DNA from: Caenorhabditis remanei
Taxonomy: Eukaryota > Nematoda > Chromadorea > Rhabditida > Rhabditidae
Direction of reading: 5' to 3'
Assembly: GCF_010183535.1 (NCBI RefSeq)
Contig: NC_071331.1
Span: forward strand, 6,572,001 to 6,636,000
DNA: 64,000 bases
Shown: one piece after another, positions 46,867 through 57,473 of the stretch
Position numbering within the stretch: the stretch's first letter is position 1
How the letters are laid out: each line of letters starts with the position of its first letter
Program-made: the position numbers and the translations under genes
Notes under the pieces: generated by a model
Told to the model about the DNA's origin: nothing
Seen by the model: the letters and a program-made list of their open reading frames with translations, nothing else
The model's database searches: none

Positions 46867-47165
46867 TAGGCTTTCCATCCGGACGGGCGTTTCTGCGGGC
46901 GGCCCTCGCCCGCCCGGGCGGCGACCCGCCCGTGCCCGCCCTAGCCCGCCCTAGGGTAGACTGGCGAAAAAGAAAAAAAAGTTTTGCCGCAAAAAAGTTT
47001 GAACTCGAGAGTATCAAATTCAAAAACAGAGTTGTTAACCACTAGGCCAAACCTTCGCTTGATAAGAGCGAGGGGGAAGAGCGTGAAGAAAGGAGGGTGT
47101 CACGCAAAGAATGATGGGGCGGCAGGGCCGCCTTAGGGCGGGTCGCCGCCCGGATGGAAAGCCTA
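46867..47165. mobile_element. CCCGCC-rich hAT-like MITE with 8-bp duplication
   Basis: The element is 299 bp with ends TAGGCTTTCCATCCGG and its exact complement, flanked by TCATTTCC on both sides (46859-46866 and 47166-47173). Block B' at about 53706 has one uninterrupted TCATTTCC, which is the empty site. CCCGCC arrays lie next to the ends. It lies about 370 bp upstream of the gene start at 47534. Confidence 0.88.
46996..47049 (-). other. tRNA-like A and B boxes inside the hAT-like MITE
   Basis: On the minus strand TGGCCTAGTGG (47039-47049) matches the Pol III A-box and GAGTTCAAACT (46996-47006) resembles a B-box, at typical spacing. A full cloverleaf is not evident. Confidence 0.5.
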
Positions 47166-47533
47166 TCATTTCCTGCAGATTTATGTTTCTTTTAGTCTTC
47201 CTTTCCCTCCGTGTCCCCTGGTAGTCTTCTGCTTCCCATAAAGTTATTCCCACTTCTTCATTTTGTGCGAATTTGAGAATGTGTGTTGGAGTTTCTGATT
47301 TGACGTATATGGATATTATCTGCATCTCCCAAACATCAACGTTGGCCTGAGAATATCTGCCACTTTATTACTCTTTCACTATTACAACTCTCTTTCAGTT
47401 TTTTCGTTTCCTCCGTTTTTCTGAAAAAAAAACGAATTTTTTTTAATTCCATCCTTCGAATTTTCAAAAAAAATTCCCGTTCCCGAGTTTCAATCAATTA
47501 TTTAATTCATTTTTAGGTAGATCTTCCGTAAAA

Positions 47534-48864
47534 ATGGGACGTCGTGTAATGAAAAATGTTGAAAGGAATTCAATTATCACAAAAAACAGAAGTAAGAAGG
47601 AGGGAATACCGAGAATCAATGATAAAAAGGAGGCCAACAAAACCACTGAAAACCAGAAGCAGATGGAGCTCGCGAAGAAGCTTGTGGTGAGATTTTTTAA
47701 AATGAATTAGTGTTTGTATTATAGAACGTGGAGTATTGAGCATAAAAATTGCGGCACTTGCATATTCCCATTATAATCGGTTAATTTTGAGGGTTTGGCT
47801 CTATTACGAATGATCCCCATAATGGGTTTTGAATATCAAACGTAGATTTTCATGTTTCATGGTGACAATTTTTTTGTACGTTCACTTCCTAGAACGTTAA
47901 AAATAGCAGTCAACAGAGTTGTGCGGAATGCCATTTTTCAGTTTCCGGAATACGGAATCCGGAACCGGAATCAAATTTTCGAAATCCGGAATCCGGAATC
48001 AGGAACCGGTATGACAAAAAACCCGGAATTCCGGATTTTCGGAATCCGGAATTCGGGATGATTCGATAAATTTGCAAGGCCAAGTCATTTTTTCGAGTGG
48101 ATTCGATGATATATTAAGTTAAAAACTACTTTTGAGGATCAAAACCGAATAAGAATTACTACAGCTGGCTTTTAAACTCAAAACAATTTCCAAATTTTAC
48201 TTCTGAATTCCGGAAAAAGGAGATTCAAAAAACCGGAATCCGGAATCGGAATAAAAATTTTCATTTTCCGGAATCCGGAATCCGGAACCGGAATCATATT
48301 TTCAAAATCCGGAATCCGGATCCCGGACAACTCTGGTAGACAACCGACTCTTTGAACTAGGATTTGAGATTTCGATTACTTTGCTAATAACTGTCCAAGA
48401 AGAGTCTGAAGACATAGACTTTTGACATTATGGGACGTTCCGTAACATCGGTGCGCATTTTCAAAGTACCCTCAGTTTGAAAACAGAAAACTACAAGTGT
48501 TGCAAGTTTTTATGGCCAGAACCGTGATCAAGAAACTTTTGGACTTGGTATATAAAAACTTCCGAATCTTAATTTCCAGACTGATCATCCCGAACTCTCT
48601 ATCGAGCAAGCTCTGGAAATTGAGCGAAAACGAGCAGCGGACAGGAAGAAGAGGGAGGAAGAAATGACGATTGATGCTTCTATACATTTGAGAATCGATC
48701 AGGAGATGGAAGAGTACTTGATGATGGAAAACGAGGAGGACGATGAAAAGGAGAATTTGGAGGCTCCAGAGATGGATTATCAAGTAAACATTTCTATCAA
48801 GTTGAATCAACTGGAGCTCAGCAATGACGAAGGTCCTCGGGACAAGATTAGAATAATGAATTGA
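47534..48864 (+). CDS. Uncharacterised charged 145-residue protein, copy 1
   Basis: Exons are 47534-47686 (51 codons) and 48580-48864 (94 codons plus TGA). The intron runs GTGAGA to TTTCCAG in phase 0. The ATG lies 19 bp after a TTTTTAG, suggesting trans-splicing. The N-terminal 50 residues are strongly basic (MGRRVMKNVERN start), the middle is a Lys/Arg/Glu-rich predicted coiled coil around EQALEIERKRAADRKKREEE, and the next part is acidic (EEYLMMENEEDDEKENLE). No signal peptide or known domain is visible, and I do not recognise the family. A nuclear or RNA-associated role would fit the charge pattern but is a guess. The intron holds a CGGAAT-type hAT-like element. The duplicate at 54051 has the same coding sequence as far as I can compare. 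Confidence 0.75.
47914..48335. mobile_element. CGGAATC-rich hAT-like MITE in the intron, copy 1
   Basis: The ends are CAGAGTTGTGCGG and, reversed, CAGAGTTGTCCGG. The flanks GCAGTCAA and GTAGACAA agree at six of eight bases, fitting an aged 8-bp duplication. GGAATCCGGAATC arrays fill both sides. The terminal CAGAGTTG is the same as that of the GGGCC elements at 14788 and 62433. Confidence 0.75.
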
Positions 48865-49742
48865 AAAATCACAAACTACTGATGTGACTTATATTTCCAC
48901 TGATTCATGTTTTCATCAATGCCAGTTTCATGTTGTTTCCGAATAGTTTATTTTGTTCCAGTTGTTCACTTTCTAATCATTTCTTCGGTGTCGCTTTTCT
49001 TTTCCTTCACCCCTCGTTCAACATTTTTCAAGGCTATGTTTCAATTTCCTATGTTTCAATTTTCCTATGTCACTCCGTTTTTCCGTGACAAGTAATTTGC
49101 CTTTCGTGTTTCTTAATCCCTCGGTTTTGATTTGTTTTCGGTTTACTCTCTAGATTGTCTCCCCTGCTAGCCATATATATTTTTGTGTGTCGGGAAATGT
49201 GTCGTACGTTGTATTGCACTCATCTAATTTTAGAACGAGTCAGAGTACTCATTCTTCCCTAAATCTCGAGATGTTGCTCTTCTAGCTTTTTTATTAAATA
49301 GTACACCTCATTCTCATTCGTAGATTTTAACTCTTTTAATATTCTAACGAATCCCCAAATAATTATTATCAAAGTTCATTTATGCTGCGTTATTTGAAAT
49401 TGAAGTTTTATTAATTCCCTTCAAAAAAATGAACAGGTAGCAATTTCATACTTCCTCTTATTGTTAACATTCGTGTTTTGTTGTGATAATTATCCACATC
49501 TTGATATTCATTTCAATTTATTATCTGTTTTCCAGTTGAAAATGTGTTGTCCACTTCCTCGTATTCACTGTTTCCGATTGAAACTTTGAGTACATATTTT
49601 ATTATCATAACTAGTTATCACTTGTTTCTTTCCCAGTCATAAAACTATTATTTTTGCAATTATCTTTTTATTAATTCAATTTAATTCTTCGTGAATTTTA
49701 CAGTTGCAAGTGTTTTTTTTTCTTATAAAAATATGAATAGAA
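48865..49742 (+). other. 3' region of copy 1 gene
   Basis: AT-rich 3' untranslated and flanking DNA. It is largely matched in block B' (55313-56460), apart from a LINE inserted there. No second gene is seen. Confidence 0.4.
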
Positions 49743-49926
49743 GATGAATCGAAGATTAACAAAAACATGAGCAAACGAATTATAACATCTATTATTCTAA
49801 TGTGATTCTGAAGGGCTAAACGATGATTTTAAATTCAATTATGTAGGTCGGGCACGTAAAATCTTATTAGACGTTCTGATGAACTTTTTTGTGAAAAGAG
49901 AGAAGCATGCTCAGACAACTTTTATA

Positions 49927-50216
49927 CAGACATGTCACGGGCCGGGCCGGGCCGAAATCAAAAGTATTCTCGGCCCGACCCGCTCGACCCGTTTTGAAAC
50001 ATTTTTTTAAACATTTATGAAATTTTGATGTTTTTTTAAAGAAATTTTTTGAAAAAAAAAAATTTTCGAATAAAAATTCAAAATTCAATAAAAAGGTAAA
50101 TATGTATGATAATTTAAGCATTTTTACTCTAAATTTTTCGAAAAATTTCAGAAAATTGGGTTAAAAAATGAGAATACATTTTTTAATCCGGCCCGGCCCG
50201 ATTTTTGACAAATAGG
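49927..50216. mobile_element. GGCCC-type hAT-like element, inverted copy
   Basis: The element is 290 bp, from CAGACATGTCACGGGCC to AAATAGG, flanked by exact CTTTTATA repeats (49919-49926 and 50217-50224). This uninterrupted copy defines the ends of the element at 45907. Confidence 0.85.
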
Positions 50217-50699
50217 CTTTTATATTGGCAGCTGAGAAGATAATTTTCTGGTAAAGTTGACAAAAAGTCGAATGGAAAATTATTCAAGGATTGAGGAAAA
50301 ATGCACTGTTTCAAAAGGTTCATACAAAATTTATAATCATGAAAAACTGAATTATTCCTGTCATGGCTTTTGATTATTCTTATAACGAAGATTTTTTTAA
50401 TCTGATAGAAACTCAACAAAACGTTTTCAAATTTATGTAATACATAAAATGTTGCCTTTTTTACAGAACAGTATTTTCATTTATTACCTACCGAACTCTC
50501 ACGACTCCTGGAAAAGACAGATAACTGATAGAAGAGACTACTGTCCACCTTCAGAGTCATCAGCCGAGGAAAAAGCGAAAGATAATCCAAATAATTTAAT
50601 AAATTGCACGGTTACAGAGAGTTTGTATTTACACGTCGGTTAGAAAATTCACAATTCGGAAAATTTTAGTATTCTTCGGATAATGATTCAGTCACTTAA

Positions 50700-52476
50700 G
50701 AGGCGTTGTCTGTAAGATGAGGATTCCTCTTGGCACAGTTGCAAAAAGTTGTTTCAATCCAAACTCTTTTTGCAGCATATATACCCCTATGGTAGTGATT
50801 TACAAACAATATGTCACCAGTCCCCTATGACGTCATCATAGGAAAATATGACCAATAATTGACTTTTCACCCAAAAATTCATAAAAATTTCAATTTTTCA
50901 AATAACTTTAGGAAACTTTCGCAACATGTTAGGAGTGTTTTTGACTACCCCAACACAAATTTTCAGCCCCTCAGACACACCAGAAACCGTTCAAGTGAAT
51001 TTCACTTTCATGTTTTTCCAACTTTTCTCGAAAAATCCCTCTAGAAGTACTCAAATTTCCAAACGTATTCGTATTCTCCGCAAAAAGTTCTATTAGTCCC
51101 AATTAAAATCATCAAAAAACCATTGCACCATTTTGAGATATTTCGATTTTTTCAAAAATCACATAAGGGTCCCCCCTTATGAAAAAACTTTTTTCACGAA
51201 AAATTCAAAGAAAAAATTTGCTCCGAAAATAATTAGAATATTGATAAAAGACTTAGAATAAACCAATTTCGAGATTATACACCTCAGAAATTGGTTTCAA
51301 CCGATTTCGTTTTTTTCTTCATCGAAATTTTTTCCCATTTTTTGACGTTTTCATCAATATTTTGTACTGAAGTACACAAATTACAAGTAATGTACTTATT
51401 GCTCGCTAAATTTACCAAATAATCAAAATAAGACAAATGAAAAACCATTGGACCATTTTGAGATTTTTCCATTTATTTCGAAAATCACATAAGGGTCCCC
51501 CCCATGGAAAAAATTGTTTATCGAAAAAATATTTCAACATTATTTTGATTCAAAAACGTCCAAAACTCTTTTACAAAACATTTTGTAATATTGCATCAAT
51601 GTTCTGAACGTTTTTGAATCAAAATAATGTTGAAATATTTTTTCGATAAAAGTTTTGTTCCATGGGGGGGACCCTTATGTGATTTTCGAAATAAATGGAA
51701 AAATCTCAAAATGGTCCAATGGTTTTTCATTTGTCTTATTTTGATTATTTGGTAAATTTAGCGAGCAATGAGTACATTACTTGTAATTTGTGTACTTCAG
51801 TACAAAATATTGATGAAAACGTCAAAAAATGGGAAAAATTTTGATGAAGAAAAAAACGAAATCGGCTCAAACCACATTCTGAGGTGTATAATCTCGAAAT
51901 TGGTTTATTCTAAGTTTTTTATCAATATTCTAATTATTTTCGGAGCAAATTTTTTCTTTGAATTTTTCGTGAAAAAAGTTTTTTCATAAGGGGGGACCCT
52001 TATGTGATTTTTGAAAAAATCGAAATATCTCAAAATGGTGCAATGGTTTTTTGATGATTTTAATTGGGACTAATAGAACTTTTTGCGGAGAATACGAATA
52101 CGTTTGGAAATTTGAGTACTTCTAGAGGGATTTTTCGAGAAAAGTTGGAAAAACATGAAAGTGAAATTCACTTGAACGGTTCCTGGTGTGTCTGAGGGGC
52201 TGAAAATTTGTGTTGGGGTAGTCAAAAACACTCCTAACATGTTGCGAAAGTTTCCTAAAGTTATTTGAAAAATTGAAATTTTTGTGAATTTTTGGGTGAA
52301 AAGTCAATTATTGGTCATATTTTCCTATGATGACGTCATAGGGGACTGGTGACATATTGTTTGTAAATCACTACCATAGGGGTATATATGCTGCAAAAAG
52401 AGTTTGGATTGAAACAACTTTTTGCAACTGTGCCAAGGCCCAACACAAACATTCTCACTCTTACAGATAGTGCCTC
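50700..52476. mobile_element. TTAA-flanked palindromic element, 1777 bp
   Basis: Two arms of about 870 bp, nearly identical, meet near 51575. The ends are GAGGCGTTGTCTGTAAGA and, reversed, GAGGCACTATCTGTAAGA. TTAA lies on both sides (50696-50699 and 52477-52480). Block A at 45424-45427 shows the single-TTAA empty site within the same flanks. TTAA targeting is typical of piggyBac-type and the nematode PALTTAA elements. Both arms encode the same 61-residue frame by symmetry only. No transposase is present. Confidence 0.9.
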
Positions 52477-52762
52477 TTAAACCAAAAATTAACAAACAAT
52501 TTTGTCCGGAAGTATCCAAATTTAGCCATATTTGACAAGGCCCCTGTATCTGGCGCCAAAATTAATTTTTTTCGAATTTTAAAATTTTTTAAAAATTTTC
52601 GACTATCATTCAGAAGAAGAAATTCTGAAAAATATAATTTTTCATTTTGATCAGACCAATACCGAACTTCTCAAAACACCGATTAGAACAAAATTTATTA
52701 ACGTTTCAATCAGTTCAAATTAAAATGTTTTTGAAAATTATTTTGATTTTAGAGGCAACTTA

Positions 52763-52963
52763 TCAATTAGCCTTTGCAATATGAATATTAACCATTCCCT
52801 CCACAATCAATGCAACCATAAGAACTCTATCAGTCCATATAACAATCTGATAGATTTGATCTTTTTCCTTCACAACTCTCAGACGTCTGTTGTTGCGGGT
52901 GTAGATCGAGAACACTTTCCAAGCAGTTAGAACCATGGTTTCAATGACAAGGAGGATTGCGAG
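52763..52963 (-). pseudogene. Channel gene 3' fragment, inverted copy
   Basis: It corresponds to codons 339-404 of the channel, including most of membrane segment 3 and all of segment 4, ending in the same TGA. The frame is open, but exons 1-6 and most of exon 7 are missing. It shares substitutions with 57008-57208 that the intact gene lacks (for example KEE to KEK), so the two fragments are sisters. Confidence 0.9.
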
Positions 52964-53335
52964 CAGGGTGCTCCACCGGCGGTAAAATCGAAGAAAAACC
53001 GGTTTTTTTCAACCGGTGAAAATCGTTTTTTCAATTGGTTAATAAAAACCGGTTTTTCAAAAACAAAAACCGATTATTCTTCGATTTTTACCGATTTTTG
53101 CCGATTTTCATAGGTTTTTTCTGAACGTTCAAATTCTACGGCGGTTTTTCACGTTTCAGTAGCTTCATATGTACGTTTTTTCTATTTTTATAGAAAATTT
53201 GAACAAAGATGAGAAATTATAAATATTAATGTAAAATCTAAATTGAGAACAGTGCAAAATATGATAGAAACGTGACAAACTACTGTAGAACTTGAACTTT
53301 CAGAAAAAAGCCGATGAAAATCGGTAAAAATCTTG
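52964..53335. mobile_element. CACCGG/AAACCGG element, copy next to the inverted fragment
   Basis: It starts CAGGGTGCTCCACCGGCGG exactly where channel homology stops and contains repeated AACCGGTTTT and CCGATTTTTACCGA motifs. It is inverted relative to 56620-57007. The far end lacks a matching terminus, so it is probably truncated. Confidence 0.65.
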
Positions 53336-54050
53336 AAGAGAATCGAAGATTAACAAAAACATGAGCAAACGAATTATAACATCGATTATGCTAATGTTTT
53401 TAGATCGATTTTAGGGTCTGTTATCGTCACCATTCCAAACTGACCGCCTTGGTACAGTTAGAATCATAAACCCTGCACACCAAACAGCCCTTCCCGTCAT
53501 TCTACCTTTCACGCATCCGTCCAAATATTACTCTCGCAGTCTCGCACTCTCTTTCTCTCCTCTTCCTCAAATTGGACCATCTGTCCCACTGGTGTCCCTC
53601 ATTCACAACTCGTCTTGCGATCGGCTTGAGATGGTCTTGAGCGGGATGGCCGCGTTTTCTTCGTCCTCCGCTTCTATTTTTCTCCACTCTGTCATTCTCT
53701 GTTATCATTTCCTTTCCTCCGTGTCCCCTGGTAGTCCTCTGCTTCCCGTAAAGTTATTCCCACTTCTTCATTTTGTGCGAATTTGAGAATGTGTGTTGGA
53801 GTTTCTGATTTGACGTATATAGATATAATTTGTATCTCTCAAACATCAAAGTTGGCCTGAGAATATCTGCCCCTTTATTCCTCTTTCACTATTTATTACA
53901 GATCTTTTTCATTTTTTTTCGTCTCCTCCGTTTTTCTGAAAAAAAAAGAATTTCTTTAAAATTCCATCTTTCGAATTTTCAAAAAAAAAATTCCCGTTTC
54001 CGAGTTTCATTCAATTATTTACTTCGTTTTTAGGTAGATCTTTCGTAAAA

Positions 54051-55312
54051 ATGGGACGTCGTGTAATGAAAAATGTTGAAAGGAATTCAATTATCACAAA
54101 AAACAGAAGTAAGAAGGAGGGAATACCGAGAATCAATGATAAAAAGGAGGCCAACAAAACCACTGAAAACCAGAAGCAGATGGAGCTCGCGAAGAAGCTT
54201 GTGGTGAGATTTTTTTAAATGAATTAGTGTTTGTATTATAGAACGTGGAGTATTGAGCATAAAAATTGCGGCACTTGCATATTCCCATTATAATCGGTTA
54301 ATTTTGAGGGTTTGTCTCGATATTACGAATGATCCCCATAATGGGTTTTGAATATCAAACGTAGATTTTCATGTTTCATGGTGACAATTTTTTTGTACGT
54401 TCACTTCCTAGAACGTTAAAAATAGCAGTCAACAGAGTTGTTCGGAATGCCATTTTTCAGTTTCCGGAATACGGAATCCGGAACCGGAATCAAATTTTCG
54501 AAATCCGGAATCCGGAATCAGGAACCGGTATGACAAAAAACCCGGAATTCCGGATTTTCGGAATCCGGGATGATTCGATAAATTTGCAAGGCCAAGTCAT
54601 TTTTTCGAGTGTTTTCGATGAAATATTAAGTTAAAAACTACTTTTGAGGACCAAAACCGAATAAGAATTACTACAGCTGGCTTTTAAACTCAAAACAATT
54701 TCCAAATTTTAACTTCTGAATTCCGGAATCCGGAACCGGAATCATATTTTTAAAATCCGGAATCCGGATTCCGGACAACTCTGGTAGACAACCGACTCTT
54801 TGAACTAGGATTTGAGATTTCGATTACTTTGCTAATAACTGTCCAAGAAGAGTCTGAAGACATAGACTTTTGACATTATGGGACGTTCCGTAACATCGGT
54901 GCGCATTTTCAAAGTACCCTCAGTTTGAAAACAGAAAACTACAAGTGTTGCAAGTTTTTATGGCCAGAACCGTGATCAAGAAACTTTTGGATTTGGTATA
55001 TAAGAACTTCTGAATCTTAATTTCCAGACTGATCATCCCGAACTCTCTATCGAGCAAGCTCTGGAAATTGAGCGAAAACGAGCAGCGGACAGGAAGAAGA
55101 GGGAGGAAGAAATGACGATTGATGCTTCTATACATTTGAGAATCGATCAGGAGATGGAAGAGTACTTGATGATGGAAAACGAGGAGGACGATGAAAAGGA
55201 GAATTTGGAGGCTCCAGAGATGGATTATCAAGTAAACATTTCTATCAAGTTGAATCAACTGGAGCTCAGCAATGACGAAGGTCCTCGGGACAAGATTAGA
55301 ATAATGAATTGA
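54051..55312 (+). CDS. Uncharacterised charged 145-residue protein, copy 2
   Basis: Exons are 54051-54203 and 55028-55312, with the same phase-0 junctions as copy 1. I find no coding difference from 47534-48864, while the intron, the 5' flank and the 3' flank differ by substitutions and indels. That pattern suggests recent gene conversion or constraint on the protein. The upstream region lacks the 299-bp MITE that sits before copy 1, so regulation may differ. No domain is recognised. Confidence 0.75.
54433..54783. mobile_element. CGGAATC-rich hAT-like MITE in the intron, copy 2
   Basis: It has the same ends as 47914-48335 but is 71 bp shorter through internal deletions within the GGAATCC arrays. 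The insertion therefore predates the block duplication. Confidence 0.75.
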
Positions 55313-55977
55313 AAAATCACAAACTACTGATGTGACTTATATTTCCACTGATTCATGTTTTCATCAATGCCAGTTTCATGTTGTTTCCGAATAGTTTATT
55401 TTGTTCCAGTTGTTCACTTTCTAATCATTTCTTCGGTGTCACTTTTCTTTTCCTTCACCCCTCGTTCAAAATTTTTCAAGGCTATCTCTTTCCCTATGTT
55501 TCAACTCCTCTATATTCCTCGGTTTTGTTTATTTTTCGGTTTACTTACTAAATAGTCTCCACTGCTACCCAATTTTTTTGTTTCTCTGGTCGTGCTTTTT
55601 AAATCATCCATCTGATTTCAAAGCGTGTCAGCCTGCTCATTCTTTCCTAGATCACGTTTCAAGCAGTACATTCGTAAATTTTTTAACTCTTTTAATATTC
55701 TAACGAATCCCCAAATAATTATTATCAAAGTTCATTTATGCTGCGTTATTTGAAATTTAAGTTTTAATAATTCCCTTCAAAAAAATGAACTGATCTCGTA
55801 GCGATTATATTATATGCTCTTATTTTTTGCATTCGTGTTTTGTTGTGCTAATTATGCACATCTTTATATTAATTTCAATTTATTATCTGTTTTCCAGTTG
55901 AAAATGTGTTGTTTCTTTTTATAATTCACTGTTTCTGATTGAAACTTTGAGCACATCTTTCATTATCGTAACTAGTT

Positions 55978-56320
55978 CACCGTAGGCTCAAAGCGCAACT
56001 ACTTCTCTTATACAATCTTATAATCGGCGCCTCATATTTTCCTAGTCTTGAGACCCATGTCAGGTTAAGTTCCTCCTACCGTCGCCCAATGTCTCTTATC
56101 TGTATAAATCCTAATTGCTCTAATTTTTTCTCAACTGTAATACCTATTTGGAATGCCTTAACTATTAATGTCCCTCATTTCCTTTGCCCATCGGAATTCA
56201 AGTCTCTTCTTGTGAATAATATTGCACGATTCTGATTTTTTTTTCTTTCTTTATTCTCCCTCCCCCTTGCCCAACACCTATTTTATATATTTAAATAGTT
56301 AAATAAAATATCAAATAGTT
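55978..56320 (+). mobile_element. LINE 3' end fragment
   Basis: Decayed C-terminal coding (NAL and P..FKSLL-type remnants) is followed by the TCGGAATTCAAGTCTCTTCT and TTGCCCAACACCTATTTTAT stretches and a TTAAATAAAATATC tail, as in 7482-7720. Block B copy 1 shows the empty site at AACTAGTTATCAC (about 49611). Confidence 0.8.
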
Positions 56321-56619
56321 CCTTAAGACATGCTCTTGTTTTAGTTATCACTTTGTAGTTTCTCAGTCATAAAACTATTATTTTCGCAATTATCTTTTTA
56401 TTAATTCAATTTAATTCTTCGTGAATTTTACAGTTGCAAGTGTTTTTTTGCTTATGAAAGTATGAATAGAAGATGCCTGGCTACTGAACAAAAATCACAT
56501 TTTCTGTTTCAATAATTTCATAAATAATTTTTTTACCAATGGAATATTAGTCTGGGTGTTTATATTATTAACAGAAATTGATAAACATGCTTTAAGGCAT
56601 GAACGTTGAAAGTTGATGA

Positions 56620-57007
56620 TTATTCTTCGATTTTTACCGATTTTTACCGATTTTCATCGGCTTTTTTCTGAAAGTTCAAGTTCTACAGTAGTTTGTCACG
56701 TTTCTATCTTATTTTGCACTGCTCTCAATTTAGATTTTACGTTAATATTTATAATTTCTCATCTTTGTTCAAATTTTCTATAAAAACAGAAAAAACGCAC
56801 ATATGAAGCTACTGAAACGTGAAAAACCGCCGTAGAATTTGAACGTTCAGAAAAAACCTATGAAAATCGGCAAAAATCGGTAAAAATCGAAGAATAATCG
56901 GTTTTTGTTTTTGAAAAACCGGTTTTTATTAACCAATTGAAAAAACGATTTTCACCGGTTGAAAAAAACCGGTTTTTCTTCGATTTTACCGCCGGTGGAG
57001 CACCCTG
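56620..57007. mobile_element. CACCGG/AAACCGG element, copy next to the direct fragment
   Basis: It is the inverted partner of 52964-53335 and ends GCCGGTGGAGCACCCTG directly against channel-derived sequence. Confidence 0.65.
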
Positions 57008-57208
57008 CTCGCAATCCTCCTTGTCATTGAAACCATGGTTCTAACTGCTTGGAAAGTGTTCTCGATCTACACCCGCAACAACAGACGTCTGAGAGTTGTG
57101 AAGGAAAAAGATCAAATCTATCAGATTGTTATATGGACTGATAGAGTTCTTATGGTTGCATTGATTGTGGAGGGAATGATTAATATTCATATTGCTAAGG
57201 CTAATTGA
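57008..57208 (+). pseudogene. Channel gene 3' fragment, direct copy
   Basis: The same 66 codons plus stop as at 52763-52963. It is open but has no promoter or upstream exons, because a transposon end adjoins the first codon. Downstream homology to the gene's 3' flank continues to about 57295. Confidence 0.9.
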
Positions 57209-57473
57209 TTAGTAATGTCAACAAAATCAAAATAATTTTCAAAAACATTTTAATTTGAACTGATTGAAACGTTAATAAAACTTTTTCAGATAGATTTTTT
57301 TTTAGATTTTTTTAGAAGTGTTGCGCATTAAACTGAAAAACTGAAAAAGTTCATATTGAGAAATCGAAACAGAACATGTTTTCCTGTTTTGTTTTTTACA
57401 TATGAAATTTCGAAAAAACAATTGTGCAATACTGAAGGTTTGTAGAAAATAATGAAAAGTAGGAAAATTTACT

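Larger units (their letters stand above)
46540..49790. repeat. Segmental duplication block B (copy 1)
   Basis: It is a direct duplicate of about 53340-56500 and carries the 145-residue gene. Both copies share upstream DNA (CTCGCAGTCTCGCACTCTCT, GGGATGGCCGCGTTTTCTTC) and 3' DNA to a GAATCGAAGATTAACAAAAA stretch. That last stretch also stands at the left edge of copy 2, as expected if B and B' were once adjacent. Confidence 0.8.
49800..52963. repeat. Inverted copy of block A (A')
   Basis: The reverse complement of 44912-46530. It includes the channel 3' end at its right edge, a hAT-like element without the Helitron, and a 1.8-kb TTAA palindrome absent from the original. TCATCAGAACGTCTAATAAG and GGCGCCAGATACAGGGGCC are shared landmarks. 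Confidence 0.85.
53340..56500. repeat. Segmental duplication block B (copy 2)
   Basis: Direct duplicate of 46540-49790, held between inverted copies of the CACCGG element plus channel fragment (52763-53335 and 56620-57208). It lacks the MITE at 46867 but has gained a LINE end at 55978. Confidence 0.8.

Noticed and set aside
50859..52307. Identical 61-residue frames in opposite orientation
   Set aside because: Symmetry artefact of the TTAA palindrome.
52964..53335. hAT target duplication for the CACCGG element
   Set aside because: Only one terminus is recognisable and no 8-bp repeat was found, so only a truncated related element is claimed.
57008..57208. Functional truncated channel gene
   Set aside because: No promoter or upstream exons, and a transposon end adjoins the first codon. 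An unspliced peptide cannot be excluded but is unlikely.
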